A stretch of DNA of 64,000 bases from Terriglobia bacterium (GTDB lineage Bacteria > Acidobacteriota > Terriglobia > Bryobacterales > Bryobacteraceae): the NCBI GenBank assembly GCA_020073265.1, contig JAIQFN010000033.1:1-64000 (forward strand). The letters run 5' to 3'. Position numbers and translations under genes: made by a program. This document shows positions 1 through 9,900 of the stretch, piece by piece (positions within the stretch are counted from its first letter, which is position 1; every line of letters begins with the position of its first letter). The notes below the pieces were generated by a model. The model saw nothing but the letters and a program-made list of their open reading frames with translations. It was not told where the DNA came from and did not search any database.

Positions 1-1302
1 GCCGCCCATCCAACTGGCCAGGATGGGCTTGTGATCCAGCTTGGCGAAGCGCGTCAGCTTCTCGGCGATGAGCGCCGGGTTGGTCATGCCCTGCGGCGTC
101 ATGATCACCAGCAGTCCGTCCGCGTCCGGATCCTTGGCGACGATCTCCACCGCTTTCTCGAAGCGTTCCGGCCCGGCGTCGCCGATGATGTCGACGGGAT
201 TGGCGTGGCTCCAGTGCGGCGGAAGCACTTTGTCGAGCGCCTCCGAAGTGGCGGGTGAAAGCTCGGCCAGCTCGCCTCCTCCCAATAGCACCGCGTCGGT
301 GGCCAGCACGCCGGGGCCGCCCGCGTTGGTGACGATGGCCAGTTTCGGCCCGGTGGGGCGGGGTTGGCGCGCCAGCACTTCGGTCATGTAGAAAATGTCG
401 GCGATGCTGTTTACGCGCAGCACCCCCACGCGCCGGAAGGCCGCGTCCAGCACATCGTCGCTGCCCGCCAGCGAGCCGGTGTGCGAGGCGGCGGCCCGGG
501 CGGCTTGCTCGGTGCGGCCGGCTTTGATCACGATGATCGGTTTGTTCAAGGCCACTTCGCGGGCGGCCGAAAGGAACGAGCGCGCATCGCCGATGGATTC
601 CATGTAGACCACGATGCTGCGCGTGTGCTCGTCGTCGCCCAGATAGTCGATCAGGCTGCCCCAGCCCACGTCCAGCATGGAGCCGGCCGAGATGAACGCG
701 CTGAAACCGATCTGCTCGCGCAAGCTCCAGTCCAGAATGGCGGTGCACATGGCGCCGCTCTGGCTTACGAAAGCCACGTTGCCGGGCCGGGCCACGGTTT
801 GCGCGAAGGTCGCGTTCAGGCCGCTGACCGGGCACATGACGCCCAGACAATTGGGACCGATGACGCGCATCTTGGCCGGACGGGCGGCGGCCAGGATCTG
901 GCGCTCCAGCTCGGCGCCGCGCGCGCCGGATTCGCGGAAACCGGCCGAGATCACCACCACGCCGCGCGTTCCACTGCGCGCGCATTCCTGGACGACGCCC
1001 GGGACCGTTTCGGCCGGCGTCACGATGACGGCCAGCTCGGCCGGTTCCGGCAGGCTCGCGACATCCGGGTAGGCCTTGATACCCAGCACGCTGGTTTTCT
1101 TCAGGTTCACCGGAAACACGGTGCCCCCGAAGGGACTGCTGATCAGGTTCCAGAGCACCTGGCGGCCAACGTGCCCCTCCCGATCCGTGGCGCCGATGAC
1201 GGCCACCGACCTCGGCTTGAAGAAGACATCCAGATCGCGGCGGGTGATGTCTTTTTGCGATTGAATCGCGTTAGTTCGATCCGTAATCGTAGCCATAGCC
1301 AT
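1..1302 (-). CDS. ADP-forming acyl-CoA synthetase (acetate-CoA ligase type), partial
   Basis: The gene runs off the left edge; 434 N-terminal residues are visible. They read as the alpha part of an NDP-forming acyl-CoA synthetase: a CoA-binding Rossmann segment ([16 protein letters not shown], about residues 31-46), the VIGPNCLGV segment (148-155), VSQSGA (179-184) and the segment [11 protein letters not shown] with the probable phospho-histidine at His274. Enzymes of this family interconvert acyl-CoA, ADP and phosphate with acid, ATP and CoA in the cytoplasm; some members carry a fused acetyltransferase domain, which cannot be judged here. ATG 1302 is the first start after an in-frame stop; a second ATG lies six bases further in. 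No clear ribosome binding site is seen. It is the last visible gene of the cytochrome/Usp locus, 97 bases after the Usp gene. Confidence 0.88.
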   Translation of the reverse strand, partial: MAMATITDRTNAIQSQKDITRRDLDVFFKPRSVAVIGATDREGHVGRQVLWNLISSPFGGTVFPVNLKKTSVLGIKAYPDVASLPEPAELAVIVTPAETVPGVVQECARSGTRGVVVISAGFRESGARGAELERQILAAARPAKMRVIGPNCLGVMCPVSGLNATFAQTVARPGNVAFVSQSGAMCTAILDWSLREQIGFSAFISAGSMLDVGWGSLIDYLGDDEHTRSIVVYMESIGDARSFLSAAREVALNKPIIVIKAGRTEQAARAAASHTGSLAGSDDVLDAAFRRVGVLRVNSIADIFYMTEVLARQPRPTGPKLAIVTNAGGPGVLATDAVLLGGGELAELSPATSEALDKVLPPHWSHANPVDIIGDAGPERFEKAVEIVAKDPDADGLLVIMTPQGMTNPALIAEKLTRFAKLDHKPILASWMGG

Positions 1303-1399
1303 ACACTATAGATGCAATTTCCTTCGGGGGCGCTCGCGGAGTTTTGCGTGCCCCAGCCCACTTCGGGGAAAGTTAAAGGTCAATGACGGCGCACGGTCC

Positions 1400-2236
1400 T
1401 CAAACGCTCACCACCGGACAGGGCGACTGGCGGATGATCGAGTAGGCATTTTCCCGCAGGCGGCCCAGCACTCCGCCGGCGACGCTGCGGCCGATCACCA
1501 CGAGGTCGGCTTTTTCGCGGGCCGCGCATTCGCACACCGCGGGGGCGACCTCGTCGCCGATCACAAAGACCCGGGCATCCGCGCCCACGCACTGCTGCAC
1601 GGCTCGAACCTTCTCGGTGGCCTGGCTGATCAGTTCCTCGCTACGGGTTGGGTGGCTGTAGACCGAGGGAACCTGGCTCGCCTCCGGCACGGCATGAACG
1701 ATCTGGAGTTCGGCTCCAAATTCGGCCGCGAAGTTCTTGGCCCAGGCCGCGGTGGGGCAGCTCTGGGTTCCGAGGTCGATGGCGCACAGGATTCTGCGGA
1801 ACGCGATGTCCTCCAGGCGCGGCACGTGTTCCATGTGCACTCCGGTCCAGACCGGGCACCCGGCGTGATGCAGGACTTTGGCCGTCACCGATCCCAGGAT
1901 CATGCGGCGGAAGGCGCCATAGCCGTGCGTGGGAAGCAGGATGAGATCGCTGGCACGCTCCTGCGCGTACTCGAGAATCCTGGCGGCCGCATCGCCCTCC
2001 AGCAGCACTCGCTGCACATCGAATTGCTTGAGCTCGTCCACCATGTACTCGCCCAGCCGTTGTTCCTCGATCGCGGAGGAGTCCACTGGAACATCGTTGT
2101 AGTTGAGCGGCTCCAGCACGCGCAGCAGCGTCAGTTCTGCCTGAAAGTGGCCGGTGAAGGTTTCGGCCATGCGAGCGGCGCTGTTGCAACGCTCCGAGAA
2201 GTCCACGGGAAACAGAATTTTCTTGGGAGGAAACAT
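1400..2236 (-). CDS. Tandem-domain universal stress protein (UspA family)
   Basis: The 278-residue protein holds two UspA domains, roughly residues 4-135 and 145-278. Each opens with the usual beta strand (KKILFPVDFS and RRILCAIDLG). Domain 1 keeps the nucleotide-binding pattern G-x2-G-x9-G-S (THGYGAFRRMILGS, about 104-116), so it probably binds ATP; the matching loop in domain 2 (GRSVAGGVLGRLRENA) is degenerate. ATG 2236 is chosen because the upstream bases contain GGATGAGG; a longer frame starting at 2338 would overlap the cytochrome b gene. It follows the cytochrome b gene by 68 bases and is probably cotranscribed. Usp genes next to respiratory genes are common in anaerobic or microaerobic regulons; the exact role here is inferred only from context. 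Confidence 0.9.
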   Translation of the reverse strand: MFPPKKILFPVDFSERCNSAARMAETFTGHFQAELTLLRVLEPLNYNDVPVDSSAIEEQRLGEYMVDELKQFDVQRVLLEGDAAARILEYAQERASDLILLPTHGYGAFRRMILGSVTAKVLHHAGCPVWTGVHMEHVPRLEDIAFRRILCAIDLGTQSCPTAAWAKNFAAEFGAELQIVHAVPEASQVPSVYSHPTRSEELISQATEKVRAVQQCVGADARVFVIGDEVAPAVCECAAREKADLVVIGRSVAGGVLGRLRENAYSIIRQSPCPVVSV

Positions 2237-2304
2237 AACAACCTCATCCTTTCCGGGTAAACACCCTCTCCGCCGTTGGCCGCGCGCCGTCGCGCGGGTC
2301 TGTT

Positions 2305-3198
2305 TTACTCGCTCACGAAAGCCACCACCATCAGGCACAAGAAGATCAAGCCGATCAGGATGGCGGCGCCGCCGAACAGCCAGCCGAAATTCCGCAGCCA
2401 GCGCGGCGGCGGTTCCACTCGAAGTTTTTCCAGCTGACCGCTCTCCACCAGCTTGCGGTACTCTTCCGGATGCCGATGCTTGAGTTCCTCTTCGCTTTGC
2501 CGGCCGGTGAAGATCACCAGGTCCATGGGGAAGTTGTCCGGCCGCAGGTGCGTGTTGAAGAAGTGGATGGTGAAGATGAAGCCCACCGCGAGGATGGCCT
2601 CTTCACCGTGAATCAGCAATGCGATGTTGAGCCATGATCCGGGTATGAAGCGGGTGAAAAAAGGAGCAAACCACATGGCATAGCCGGACAAGCCGATGAT
2701 CCCCATGCCCCAGAAGACGGCCCAGTAGTCCACCTTGTCCCAGTAGGCGTATCGTCCGAACTTGGGCTTCGGGCCGCGGAACAGGAACCACTTGATCTGC
2801 GCGATGAAGTCTTGAATGTCTTTCAAGTTCGGGACCATGGACGAGGGACCCCACACCAGGCCATACTCCTTGCGGGAGACGATCCGGTACACCAGGTTGG
2901 CGACGTGGATCCCGAAAGCGATGGTCAGGACCACGGCGCTGAAGAGGTGGAAGAACAGAATGGTTCCAAAGCCGCCCACGGCGCGGGCCATGTTCATGGC
3001 CCAGGGAGCGCTGCTGAAGCGCAGGGGCAGTCCCGTCATGGCCAGCCCCAGGAAGGTGCTCAGCAGAAAGCCGTGCAGAAAGCGCTGCGCCACCGAAAAG
3101 CGGGAATAGTAGCGCACGCCGGAATCCTGGCTGGTCCGGAATCCGTCGGCCGCGGCCTGGGGCTCGCTGGATGTCGCAGTTAGATTGTCGTAATCCAT
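2305..3198 (-). CDS. Membrane cytochrome b (formate dehydrogenase gamma / thiosulfate reductase type)
   Basis: The 297-residue protein has four or five hydrophobic segments (about 43-60, 78-104, 158-180, 193-215, 273-295) and histidines placed like haem b ligands: His42, His84, His98, His197, His212 and His217. This matches the di-haem cytochrome b subunit that passes electrons between the quinone pool and periplasmic partners. ATG 3198 is preferred because GGAAGGGAGAGA precedes it; an ATG at 3222 would overlap the end of the upstream cytochrome gene. The gap to that gene is 16 bases, so the cytochrome b and the multihaem protein are almost certainly made together. No molybdoenzyme subunit is present in the visible locus, so the physiological donor or acceptor is unknown. 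Confidence 0.85.
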   Translation of the reverse strand: MDYDNLTATSSEPQAAADGFRTSQDSGVRYYSRFSVAQRFLHGFLLSTFLGLAMTGLPLRFSSAPWAMNMARAVGGFGTILFFHLFSAVVLTIAFGIHVANLVYRIVSRKEYGLVWGPSSMVPNLKDIQDFIAQIKWFLFRGPKPKFGRYAYWDKVDYWAVFWGMGIIGLSGYAMWFAPFFTRFIPGSWLNIALLIHGEEAILAVGFIFTIHFFNTHLRPDNFPMDLVIFTGRQSEEELKHRHPEEYRKLVESGQLEKLRVEPPPRWLRNFGWLFGGAAILIGLIFLCLMVVAFVSE

Positions 3199-3214
3199 AA
3201 GATCTCTCCCTTCC

Positions 3215-4357
3215 TTAGGCATGGTCCCCTCCGGCTGGTGTGAGGCCGTTGCGGCGCTCGACCAGCGACCGAACCAGCCATAGCAGGGCGTGCAGCGCGA
3301 AGAAGCCGAGCACGCCGGCGAGCAACAGGTTCATGAAAACCCACGACCCCCAGAGAGCCACGTTGGCTTGGCGGTTATGCCGGTCCGCGTGCGGCTGATA
3401 GCTGACGAAGCTCTCGGTCACTCCCGAGTGGCACTTGCCGCAGGTGGCTTTCAAGTTGGCGCGATTCACCATGGACTTCGGATCCGAGCGCGCGCGGATG
3501 TCGTGGAAGCCGTGACAGTCCCAGCAATGCGCGGTCTCGACATAGCCGAGCGCGGAGACCTGCGCGTGGAAGGTGTCGCGGTAGGTGACTAATTCGTCAT
3601 GATGGCAGCCTCCACAGGTCGCGGTAGTCTTCATCTGCCATTCCGCGGTTCGGACGCTGGCGATCTGGTGGGTGGTGTGGCAGTCCGTGCAAACCGGAGT
3701 GCGCGAGTTCCCGACCGCGGCGCGCTGGCCATGGATGCCGGACAGGTAGTCCTGCTTGGGTCCGGCATGGCAGCCCCCGCAAGTCTCGGCGATATGCGCG
3801 CGATTGGTGCGGCTGGCCGGATCCTTGCTGCTCAGAATCTTGTGCGACCCGTGGCAGCTCGAGCAACTGGCCGCCACCAGCAGGCCGTCCTTGGTGAGCG
3901 CGAAGCCGTGGATCGAGTCCATGTACTTCGTATAAACAGGGGCCAGCCCGTGTTGCGAGGCCATCTGGCCGTCGCTGTGGCAGGCGCCGCAGGTGCGCGG
4001 CAGGTTGGTGGGATAAGTGGCCGACTTCGCATTGGACGACGCCAGGATCGCATGCGCGTCGCCGTGGCAGCCCTGGCAAGCCTGGGCGCTCACGGAAGCA
4101 TGCACGCTGGACGCGACGCCGTGCGCCGGATCGGCGTGGCAGGTGTCGCATTTCACCTTGGCGGCGTTGGCGGCGTGCGGATAGTCCTTCTTATCGACGT
4201 GGCAGTCGGCGCAGGAGAGAACTCCGTGCACGCTGGCCTGAAAGTTTACGCCCTTGTCGTCGTGGCAGGCTAGACAGTCTGCGGTCTTCGGTGAACTGGC
4301 GGCGAAAGCGCTGAAGGCCAGGGCTAGCCATAACGCGACCGCGGTACTCCACTTCAT
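3215..4357 (-). CDS. Secreted 11-haem cytochrome c with C-terminal membrane anchor
   Basis: The 380-residue protein has a Sec signal peptide (about residues 1-20), eleven CxxCH motifs spread over the middle (CLACH, CADCH, CDTCH, CQGCH, CGACH, CSSCH, CGGCH, CTDCH, CGGCH, CWDCH, CGKCH) and one hydrophobic segment near residues 336-358. Spaced histidines offer distal ligands, as in cytochrome c3 / octahaem-like families. It should lie on the outer face of the cytoplasmic membrane and relay electrons. ATG 4357 is chosen because AGGAGG sits five bases before it; a GTG six bases upstream is less likely because it lies against that ribosome site. It starts 12 bases after the NapC-type gene and ends 16 bases before the cytochrome b gene. 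Confidence 0.9.
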   Translation of the reverse strand: MKWSTAVALWLALAFSAFAASSPKTADCLACHDDKGVNFQASVHGVLSCADCHVDKKDYPHAANAAKVKCDTCHADPAHGVASSVHASVSAQACQGCHGDAHAILASSNAKSATYPTNLPRTCGACHSDGQMASQHGLAPVYTKYMDSIHGFALTKDGLLVAASCSSCHGSHKILSSKDPASRTNRAHIAETCGGCHAGPKQDYLSGIHGQRAAVGNSRTPVCTDCHTTHQIASVRTAEWQMKTTATCGGCHHDELVTYRDTFHAQVSALGYVETAHCWDCHGFHDIRARSDPKSMVNRANLKATCGKCHSGVTESFVSYQPHADRHNRQANVALWGSWVFMNLLLAGVLGFFALHALLWLVRSLVERRNGLTPAGGDHA

Positions 4358-4369
4358 GAGCACCTCCTC

Positions 4370-5821
4370 TTACTTTTCTTTCGCGCCTCCTGTCGACGCT
4401 TGCGGGGCCGGGTCCATCCCGAGTTCAGTCAAAATCTTCGGGTTCTTCTCGCTGACCGCCAACAGATCGTGGCAGGTGGCGCAATCATTTGAAATCGTGC
4501 GCCCATCGGCGCTGCTATGATTGCCATCGTGGCACCGGAAGCAACCGGGGAAATCAGTATGTCCCAGGTTGTTCGGATAGGTGCCCCAGGTGATCTTCAT
4601 TTCCGGAAAAACGTTTTGCTGGTAGATCGACTGCACGGCCCCGATCGCGTTTTTCAGATCGGCGGCTTGCCGGGCGAACACCTGCGGATATGAGGTTCGA
4701 TAAAAATTCTCGAGCGCCGCGGAGATTTCCTTGGCCGCCGCGGCCTGGTCCGGATAATCGCGCTTCAGCGCCGCCACGGCCTGTTTCTTGATAAACGGCA
4801 GCGCGGGGCTGATGCTCCCCTGCGTCATGGCCAGATCCAAAGCGCGCTCGGGGAGTTGGAAAATGTGCGTGGGCCGATTGTGGCAGTCCATGCAATCCAT
4901 GTTGCGGTGTTCGCCGCGCGCCAGCTCCTCGGGCGTCACTTTCACATCGGTGGAGTTGTAGACCGTCACCTTCCCGTTGGCGTCCGTGTAGGTCACCTGG
5001 GGGATCACCTGGCGATGCTGATCGGTAGCGATGTACTGCATGAAGGCCTTGGCGTCGACGTGCGCGCCGTGGATGCCCACCGTGCCCGAGAAATTTCGAC
5101 CGCCGATCTTCATCAGCGCGACGGTGGTGGAGCCGGAATTCGGCTCGTCGGCGGCGTACTCGGTATGCACGAAGAATTTCTGGCCGCTGAAGCGTTGCGG
5201 CCAATGGCACTGTTCGCAGGTCTCGCGCGCCGGCCGGAGCGCTTCCACCGGGGAGGGGATCGGGCGGGGGTACGAATTGAAAAGCACCGCGAAGACCTGC
5301 CCGGCGCCCGAGAGTTTCGATTTCACGAAGAACGAAGCGCCCGGGCCGATGTGGCAGTCCGTGCAGGCCACGCGCGCGTGCGGCGAATGCCGATAGGCCG
5401 TGTATTCCGGGTCCATCACCTTGTGGCAGGACTGCCCGCAGAAGGCGTCGGTGTCCATGTAGGTGACGGCGCGATAGGTGAACTGGCTGCCCATCACCAG
5501 GTTGGCCATGGTGGTCAAGACCACGAAGATCGCCAGCTTCCGCAGCTCGCCGCCCCGTGGAATGAACGGGCCCCGATCGCCCGCCTTGCGCCGCCTCCAG
5601 GTGTGCAGCGCGATGCCCAAGGGAATCAAGATCAGGCCCAGGATGAACACGCCCGGCAGAATCAGGAAGAGCAGGATTCCGATGTATGGCGTGCCGGCTT
5701 CGCCCCTCCAGAACGCCGGCAGGGTCAACAACCAGAGAATGCCCGACGTGGTTACGAGTGCTACGCCGATCAAGCTGATGATATTACTGGCCAAGTAGGC
5801 CAAGGGTGTGCGCGAGAGCAT
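4370..5821 (-). CDS. NapC/NirT-type six-haem cytochrome c
   Basis: The 483-residue protein has three hydrophobic segments at the N-terminus (about 12-35, 45-70, 92-112), followed by a periplasmic domain with one CxxxCH site (FCGQSCHKVM, near residue 128) and five CxxCH sites (CTDCH, CEQCH, CMDCH, CFRCH, CATCH). The first site and the following pattern fit NapC/NirT quinol dehydrogenases, which take electrons from menaquinol or ubiquinol and hand them to periplasmic cytochromes. The size is larger than classic NapC (about 200 residues) because of the extra haem domain. It is the first gene of the run NapC-type, 11-haem, cytochrome b, Usp, CoA ligase. ATG 5821 has only a weak AGGA close to it and lies about five bases from the start site predicted by the sigma-54-like element upstream, so the true start or promoter needs care. 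Confidence 0.88.
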   Translation of the reverse strand: MLSRTPLAYLASNIISLIGVALVTTSGILWLLTLPAFWRGEAGTPYIGILLFLILPGVFILGLILIPLGIALHTWRRRKAGDRGPFIPRGGELRKLAIFVVLTTMANLVMGSQFTYRAVTYMDTDAFCGQSCHKVMDPEYTAYRHSPHARVACTDCHIGPGASFFVKSKLSGAGQVFAVLFNSYPRPIPSPVEALRPARETCEQCHWPQRFSGQKFFVHTEYAADEPNSGSTTVALMKIGGRNFSGTVGIHGAHVDAKAFMQYIATDQHRQVIPQVTYTDANGKVTVYNSTDVKVTPEELARGEHRNMDCMDCHNRPTHIFQLPERALDLAMTQGSISPALPFIKKQAVAALKRDYPDQAAAAKEISAALENFYRTSYPQVFARQAADLKNAIGAVQSIYQQNVFPEMKITWGTYPNNLGHTDFPGCFRCHDGNHSSADGRTISNDCATCHDLLAVSEKNPKILTELGMDPAPQASTGGAKEK

Positions 5822-5835
5822 CCGTCCTGCAGGAC

Positions 5836-5851
5836 CGCAATCATAGCACCA
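5836..5851 (-). promoter_or_regulatory. Sigma-54-like promoter before the NapC-type gene
   Basis: On the minus strand the bases read TGGTGCTATGATTGCG, which gives GG-N10-GC and resembles TGGCAC-N5-TTGCA. It sits directly before the cytochrome operon and near a gene for a sigma-54 activator. The predicted start of transcription (about 5826) would leave almost no leader before ATG 5821, which counts against it. The 12-base palindrome GTCCTGCAGGAC (5824-5835) fills the space between the element and the start codon. Confidence 0.45.
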
Positions 5852-5972
5852 AAGAAAACAGCGGGATTTAAATGGTAGGTCCGTGAAAACACAGGGTCAA
5901 AACACCCAATCGAAGGCCGGGCGTGTGTTAGCTCGCCCAGTTGGGCAGCCGGGAAGCGAGCGGCCGCAGAAC

Positions 5973-5999
5973 GTTAGTTGCTTACTTATCAGCAATAAC
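5973..5999. promoter_or_regulatory. Imperfect inverted repeat, possible activator site
   Basis: Two arms, GTTAGTTGCT (5973-5982) and AGCAATAAC (5991-5999), are complementary apart from one bulged base and are eight bases apart. They lie about 150-170 bases upstream of the predicted start for the cytochrome operon, a usual distance for enhancer sites of sigma-54 activators. There is no other support. Confidence 0.3.
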
Positions 6000-6077
6000 C
6001 CCACGGTTCACCCGGCCCGAAGCATGGGGACAATGGCGCTGCCGAGGAGAGCTTGTCAGAGGCTAACCTGCCGGAAC

Positions 6078-6545
6078 CTAGTCGCCGAAATGGCAGGGTC
6101 TGGAGAAGCGGCATCTTCCGCAGCGTGCCGGAGGATCGATCACGGGAAGTTGGGGGGTATGGCTGGCGCGGTGTCCTTCGCGGTAAGGACCAGATCCTGA
6201 AGTTCTGCTCCGGCCGTCGGTCCTGGGCAAACGCATTTCCGCTGCGATGATCGCCAGATGAGCGGTACCGGGCGAATCGCCCTCAAATACCACGTGGCGC
6301 ACGCCGGCGTCCCAGATCCTGGACAGGTGATCGGACCCCTTGCGTGTGATCACCACAAACCGTTCGGGCTCTCCATCCAGATATATAAGGTTCTCGGCCT
6401 GGTTGCCATCGATGACTACCACTCCGTCCAGTCTGAGGTCAGGCCGCTCTACAACGTAGACGCGATGTGCTCCGTCGCGCGATAGCAAGTTCCGGAGCGA
6501 CTCTGTGTATTCCGAATCGTGGAGCGCCAACTGGATCGTTTTCAT
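6078..6545 (-). CDS. Small receiver-like hypothetical protein
   Basis: The 155-residue product is not firmly recognised. Residues 1-115 alternate hydrophobic strands and helices like a degenerate response-regulator receiver (MKTIQLALHD..., VVVIDG, RFVVITRKG, VRHVVFEGDS), but the usual acidic pocket and phospho-aspartate are not clear. The last 40 residues are basic and cysteine-containing (CGRCRFSRPC) and look unlike a receiver; they could be a real tail or the result of a frame change. A good sigma-54 promoter lies 31-46 bases upstream of ATG 6545, which supports the gene being real and under the control of the divergent activator. It points toward the cytochrome operon, 256 bases away. Confidence 0.6.
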   Translation of the reverse strand: MKTIQLALHDSEYTESLRNLLSRDGAHRVYVVERPDLRLDGVVVIDGNQAENLIYLDGEPERFVVITRKGSDHLSRIWDAGVRHVVFEGDSPGTAHLAIIAAEMRLPRTDGRSRTSGSGPYREGHRASHTPQLPVIDPPARCGRCRFSRPCHFGD

Positions 6546-6575
6546 GGCAAGCCCGTTATCTCTGATTGAGAGCGT

Positions 6576-6591
6576 TGCAATCCGGGAGCCA
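6576..6591 (-). promoter_or_regulatory. Sigma-54 promoter for the receiver-like gene
   Basis: The minus strand reads TGGCTCCCGGATTGCA, a near-consensus -24/-12 element (TGGCAC-N5-TTGCA, GG-N10-GC spacing exact). The expected start of transcription is near 6565, leaving a leader of about 20 bases before ATG 6545. A sigma-54-dependent activator is encoded divergently about 160 bases away. Confidence 0.65.
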
Positions 6592-6609
6592 GTACTTTGT
6601 GAAGTCCAA

Positions 6610-6714
6610 AACCGCTCCGTTATGAAGGCGTTAGCCGTGGGTCCGAAGTTCGAAGTGCGGTAAGCCGCTGCCCGCGTGGGCTACAAGCCCCAAAGATTGC
6701 GCAAAGGAGCGGTT
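6610..6714. promoter_or_regulatory. Spaced inverted pair AACCGCTCC / GGAGCGGTT
   Basis: AACCGCTCC (6610-6618) and its exact reverse complement GGAGCGGTT (6706-6714) lie 87 bases apart in the divergent region between the receiver-like gene and the activator. They are about 45 and 145 bases upstream of the predicted sigma-54 start, so they are candidate binding sites for the activator. A short GGGCT-aca-AGCCC hairpin (6678-6690) lies between them. This is pattern evidence only. Confidence 0.35.
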
Positions 6715-6752
6715 ACCAACGTGCTAGGTGAACAAACAAGAGACATACATTT

Positions 6753-8144
<1,392 letters not shown>

Positions 8145-8175
8145 CTCCGTCTCGACCTGCCCGCTGACCCTCGCA

Positions 8176-8195
8176 GGCGCCGCTTGATCGGCGCC
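8176..8195 (+). terminator. Possible terminator hairpin after the activator gene
   Basis: GGCGCCG and CGGCGCC form a perfect seven-base stem around the loop CTTGAT, 31 bases after the stop codon of the activator and 39 bases before the acyl-CoA ligase start. No run of T follows, so intrinsic termination is uncertain. Confidence 0.35.
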
Positions 8196-8234
8196 CTCCC
8201 AACCAAATAAAGTAATACCTGCGAGACATATCTT

Positions 8235-9869
8235 ATGCAAGGCCTCATGATGGACTACCCGCTGACGCTCACACACGTGCTGGAGCGCTCGGCCAAGCTG
8301 TTTCCGAAGAAAGAAATCGCGAGCCGGATGCCGGACGGCATGCATCGCTACACGTTCGCCGATTTCCACGGCCGCGTGCACGCGGTGGCTCGAATACTCG
8401 AGCGGCTGGGCGTGCGGCCGGGCGACCGCGTGGGGTCGCTGTGCTGGAACAGCTTCCGGCACCTGGAGCTGTACTTCGCGGTTCCCTGCTACGGAGCGGT
8501 CCTGCACACGCTGAACCTGCGCCTGGCCGCCGATCAGTTGGCTTATATCATCCAGCACGCCGACGACAAGGTCATCTTCGTGGATGCGTCGCTCGCTTCC
8601 ATCCTGGAACCGATCCGCGATCAGATTCCGTGCGTGCAGCACTTCGTCATCCTGCCGGATGAAGCCGCTGAGACCAGCCTCGCGCCGAAGTCCGACTACG
8701 AGGAGTCGATCCGAGCCGCCGGGAACCAGCCGTATGCCTGGCCGCGCCTGGAGGAAACCTCGGCGGCGGCCACCTGTTATACCTCCGGAACCACCGGCAA
8801 TCCCAAGGGCGTGCTGTACACGCATCGCGCGCTGTTTCTCCACAGCTTCGCGCTGGCCATGTCGGACGTGTTCGGAATCTCGGAACGCGATACGGTGCTG
8901 CAGATCGTGCCGATGTTTCATGCCAACGGCTGGGGGATTCCGTTCGCCGCGGTGATGACGGGATCGCGCATCGTATTCACCGGCCGGCAGCTCCAGCCCG
9001 CCGATATCGCCGAACTGATTCAAGACGAGCGCGTTACATTCACGGCCGGTGTGCCCACCATCTGGATGACGCTGTACGGATACCTGGAGAGCCATCCGCA
9101 CGATCTTTCATCGCTGCGCGCGGTGGTGGTGGCCGGGTCCGCGATGCCGCGGCAGTTCATCGAGCGGTATGCGAAGAAGTACGGCGTGCCCTTCCGGCTG
9201 GCCTGGGGCATGACCGAGACCACGCCCATCGCAACCATCATGACCATCAAGGGCCAGCTCGAGGAACTGCCCGAGGCGCAGCGCTTCGATCTGCTGGCCC
9301 GGCATGGTCTTCCGTTGGCGGGCGTGGACATCCGGATCATGGATGCGGAAGGCAAAGAACTGCCTTGGGACGGCGACACCATGGGCGAGCTGCAGGCGCG
9401 CGGTCCCTGGATCACCAGCGGCTACTACAACGATCCGCGCAACGACCAGGCTTTCGCCGACGGCTGGTTCCGCACCGGCGACGTGGCCACCATCGATGCG
9501 GAAGGCTACCTGCAAATCATGGATCGCACCAAGGACCTGGTGAAGAGCGGCGGCGAGTGGATCTCGAGCGTGGACTTGGAGAACGCCATCATGGCGCATC
9601 CCAAAGTGGCGGAAGCGGCCGTGATCGCGGTGTTCCATCCCAAGTGGCAGGAGCGGCCGCTGGCCTGCATCGCTCCGGCGGCCGAGTATCGCGACAACAT
9701 CAGCAAGCAGGAGATCCTGGAATTTCTCGCCGCGCGGGTGGCCAAGTGGTGGCTGCCCGACGATGTCGTGTTTATCGACGCGGTGCCGAAGACCAGCGTC
9801 GGCAAATTCAACAAGCGCGCGCTGCGCGATCAGTTCAAGGACTACGTGTTACCGGGAACGAACCAGTAA
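8235..9869 (+). CDS. AMP-forming fatty acyl-CoA synthetase
   Basis: The 544-residue protein has all core motifs of the ANL superfamily: the P-loop YTSGTTGNPKG (182-192), the GMTET motif, the YYNDP...WFRTGD motif, the hinge DRTKDLVKSGGEWIS and a C-terminal KTSVGKFNK with the catalytic lysine. It activates a carboxylic acid, probably of medium or long chain, to the acyl-AMP and then the CoA thioester in the cytoplasm. ATG 8235 is used; two further in-frame ATG codons follow within 15 bases. It follows the sigma-54 activator in the same direction, 90 bases away and beyond a small hairpin, so cotranscription is uncertain. The substrate cannot be read from sequence alone. Confidence 0.92.
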   Translation: MQGLMMDYPLTLTHVLERSAKLFPKKEIASRMPDGMHRYTFADFHGRVHAVARILERLGVRPGDRVGSLCWNSFRHLELYFAVPCYGAVLHTLNLRLAADQLAYIIQHADDKVIFVDASLASILEPIRDQIPCVQHFVILPDEAAETSLAPKSDYEESIRAAGNQPYAWPRLEETSAAATCYTSGTTGNPKGVLYTHRALFLHSFALAMSDVFGISERDTVLQIVPMFHANGWGIPFAAVMTGSRIVFTGRQLQPADIAELIQDERVTFTAGVPTIWMTLYGYLESHPHDLSSLRAVVVAGSAMPRQFIERYAKKYGVPFRLAWGMTETTPIATIMTIKGQLEELPEAQRFDLLARHGLPLAGVDIRIMDAEGKELPWDGDTMGELQARGPWITSGYYNDPRNDQAFADGWFRTGDVATIDAEGYLQIMDRTKDLVKSGGEWISSVDLENAIMAHPKVAEAAVIAVFHPKWQERPLACIAPAAEYRDNISKQEILEFLAARVAKWWLPDDVVFIDAVPKTSVGKFNKRALRDQFKDYVLPGTNQ

Positions 9870-9877
9870 AGCCGTAG

Positions 9878-9900
9878 CGCCGCGTTATTTTTGCGCGGTG
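9878..9900. terminator. Hairpin between convergent stop codons
   Basis: CGCCGCG (9878-9884) pairs with CGCGGTG (9894-9900) with one G-T pair; the nine-base loop TTATTTTTG holds the stop codon of the minus-strand gene. It lies between two convergent genes 15 bases apart and could end transcription from both sides. Confidence 0.35.

Noticed and set aside
6678-6690. Hairpin GGGCT-aca-AGCCC as terminator
   Set aside because: It lies in a divergent promoter region, has a five-base stem and no T run.
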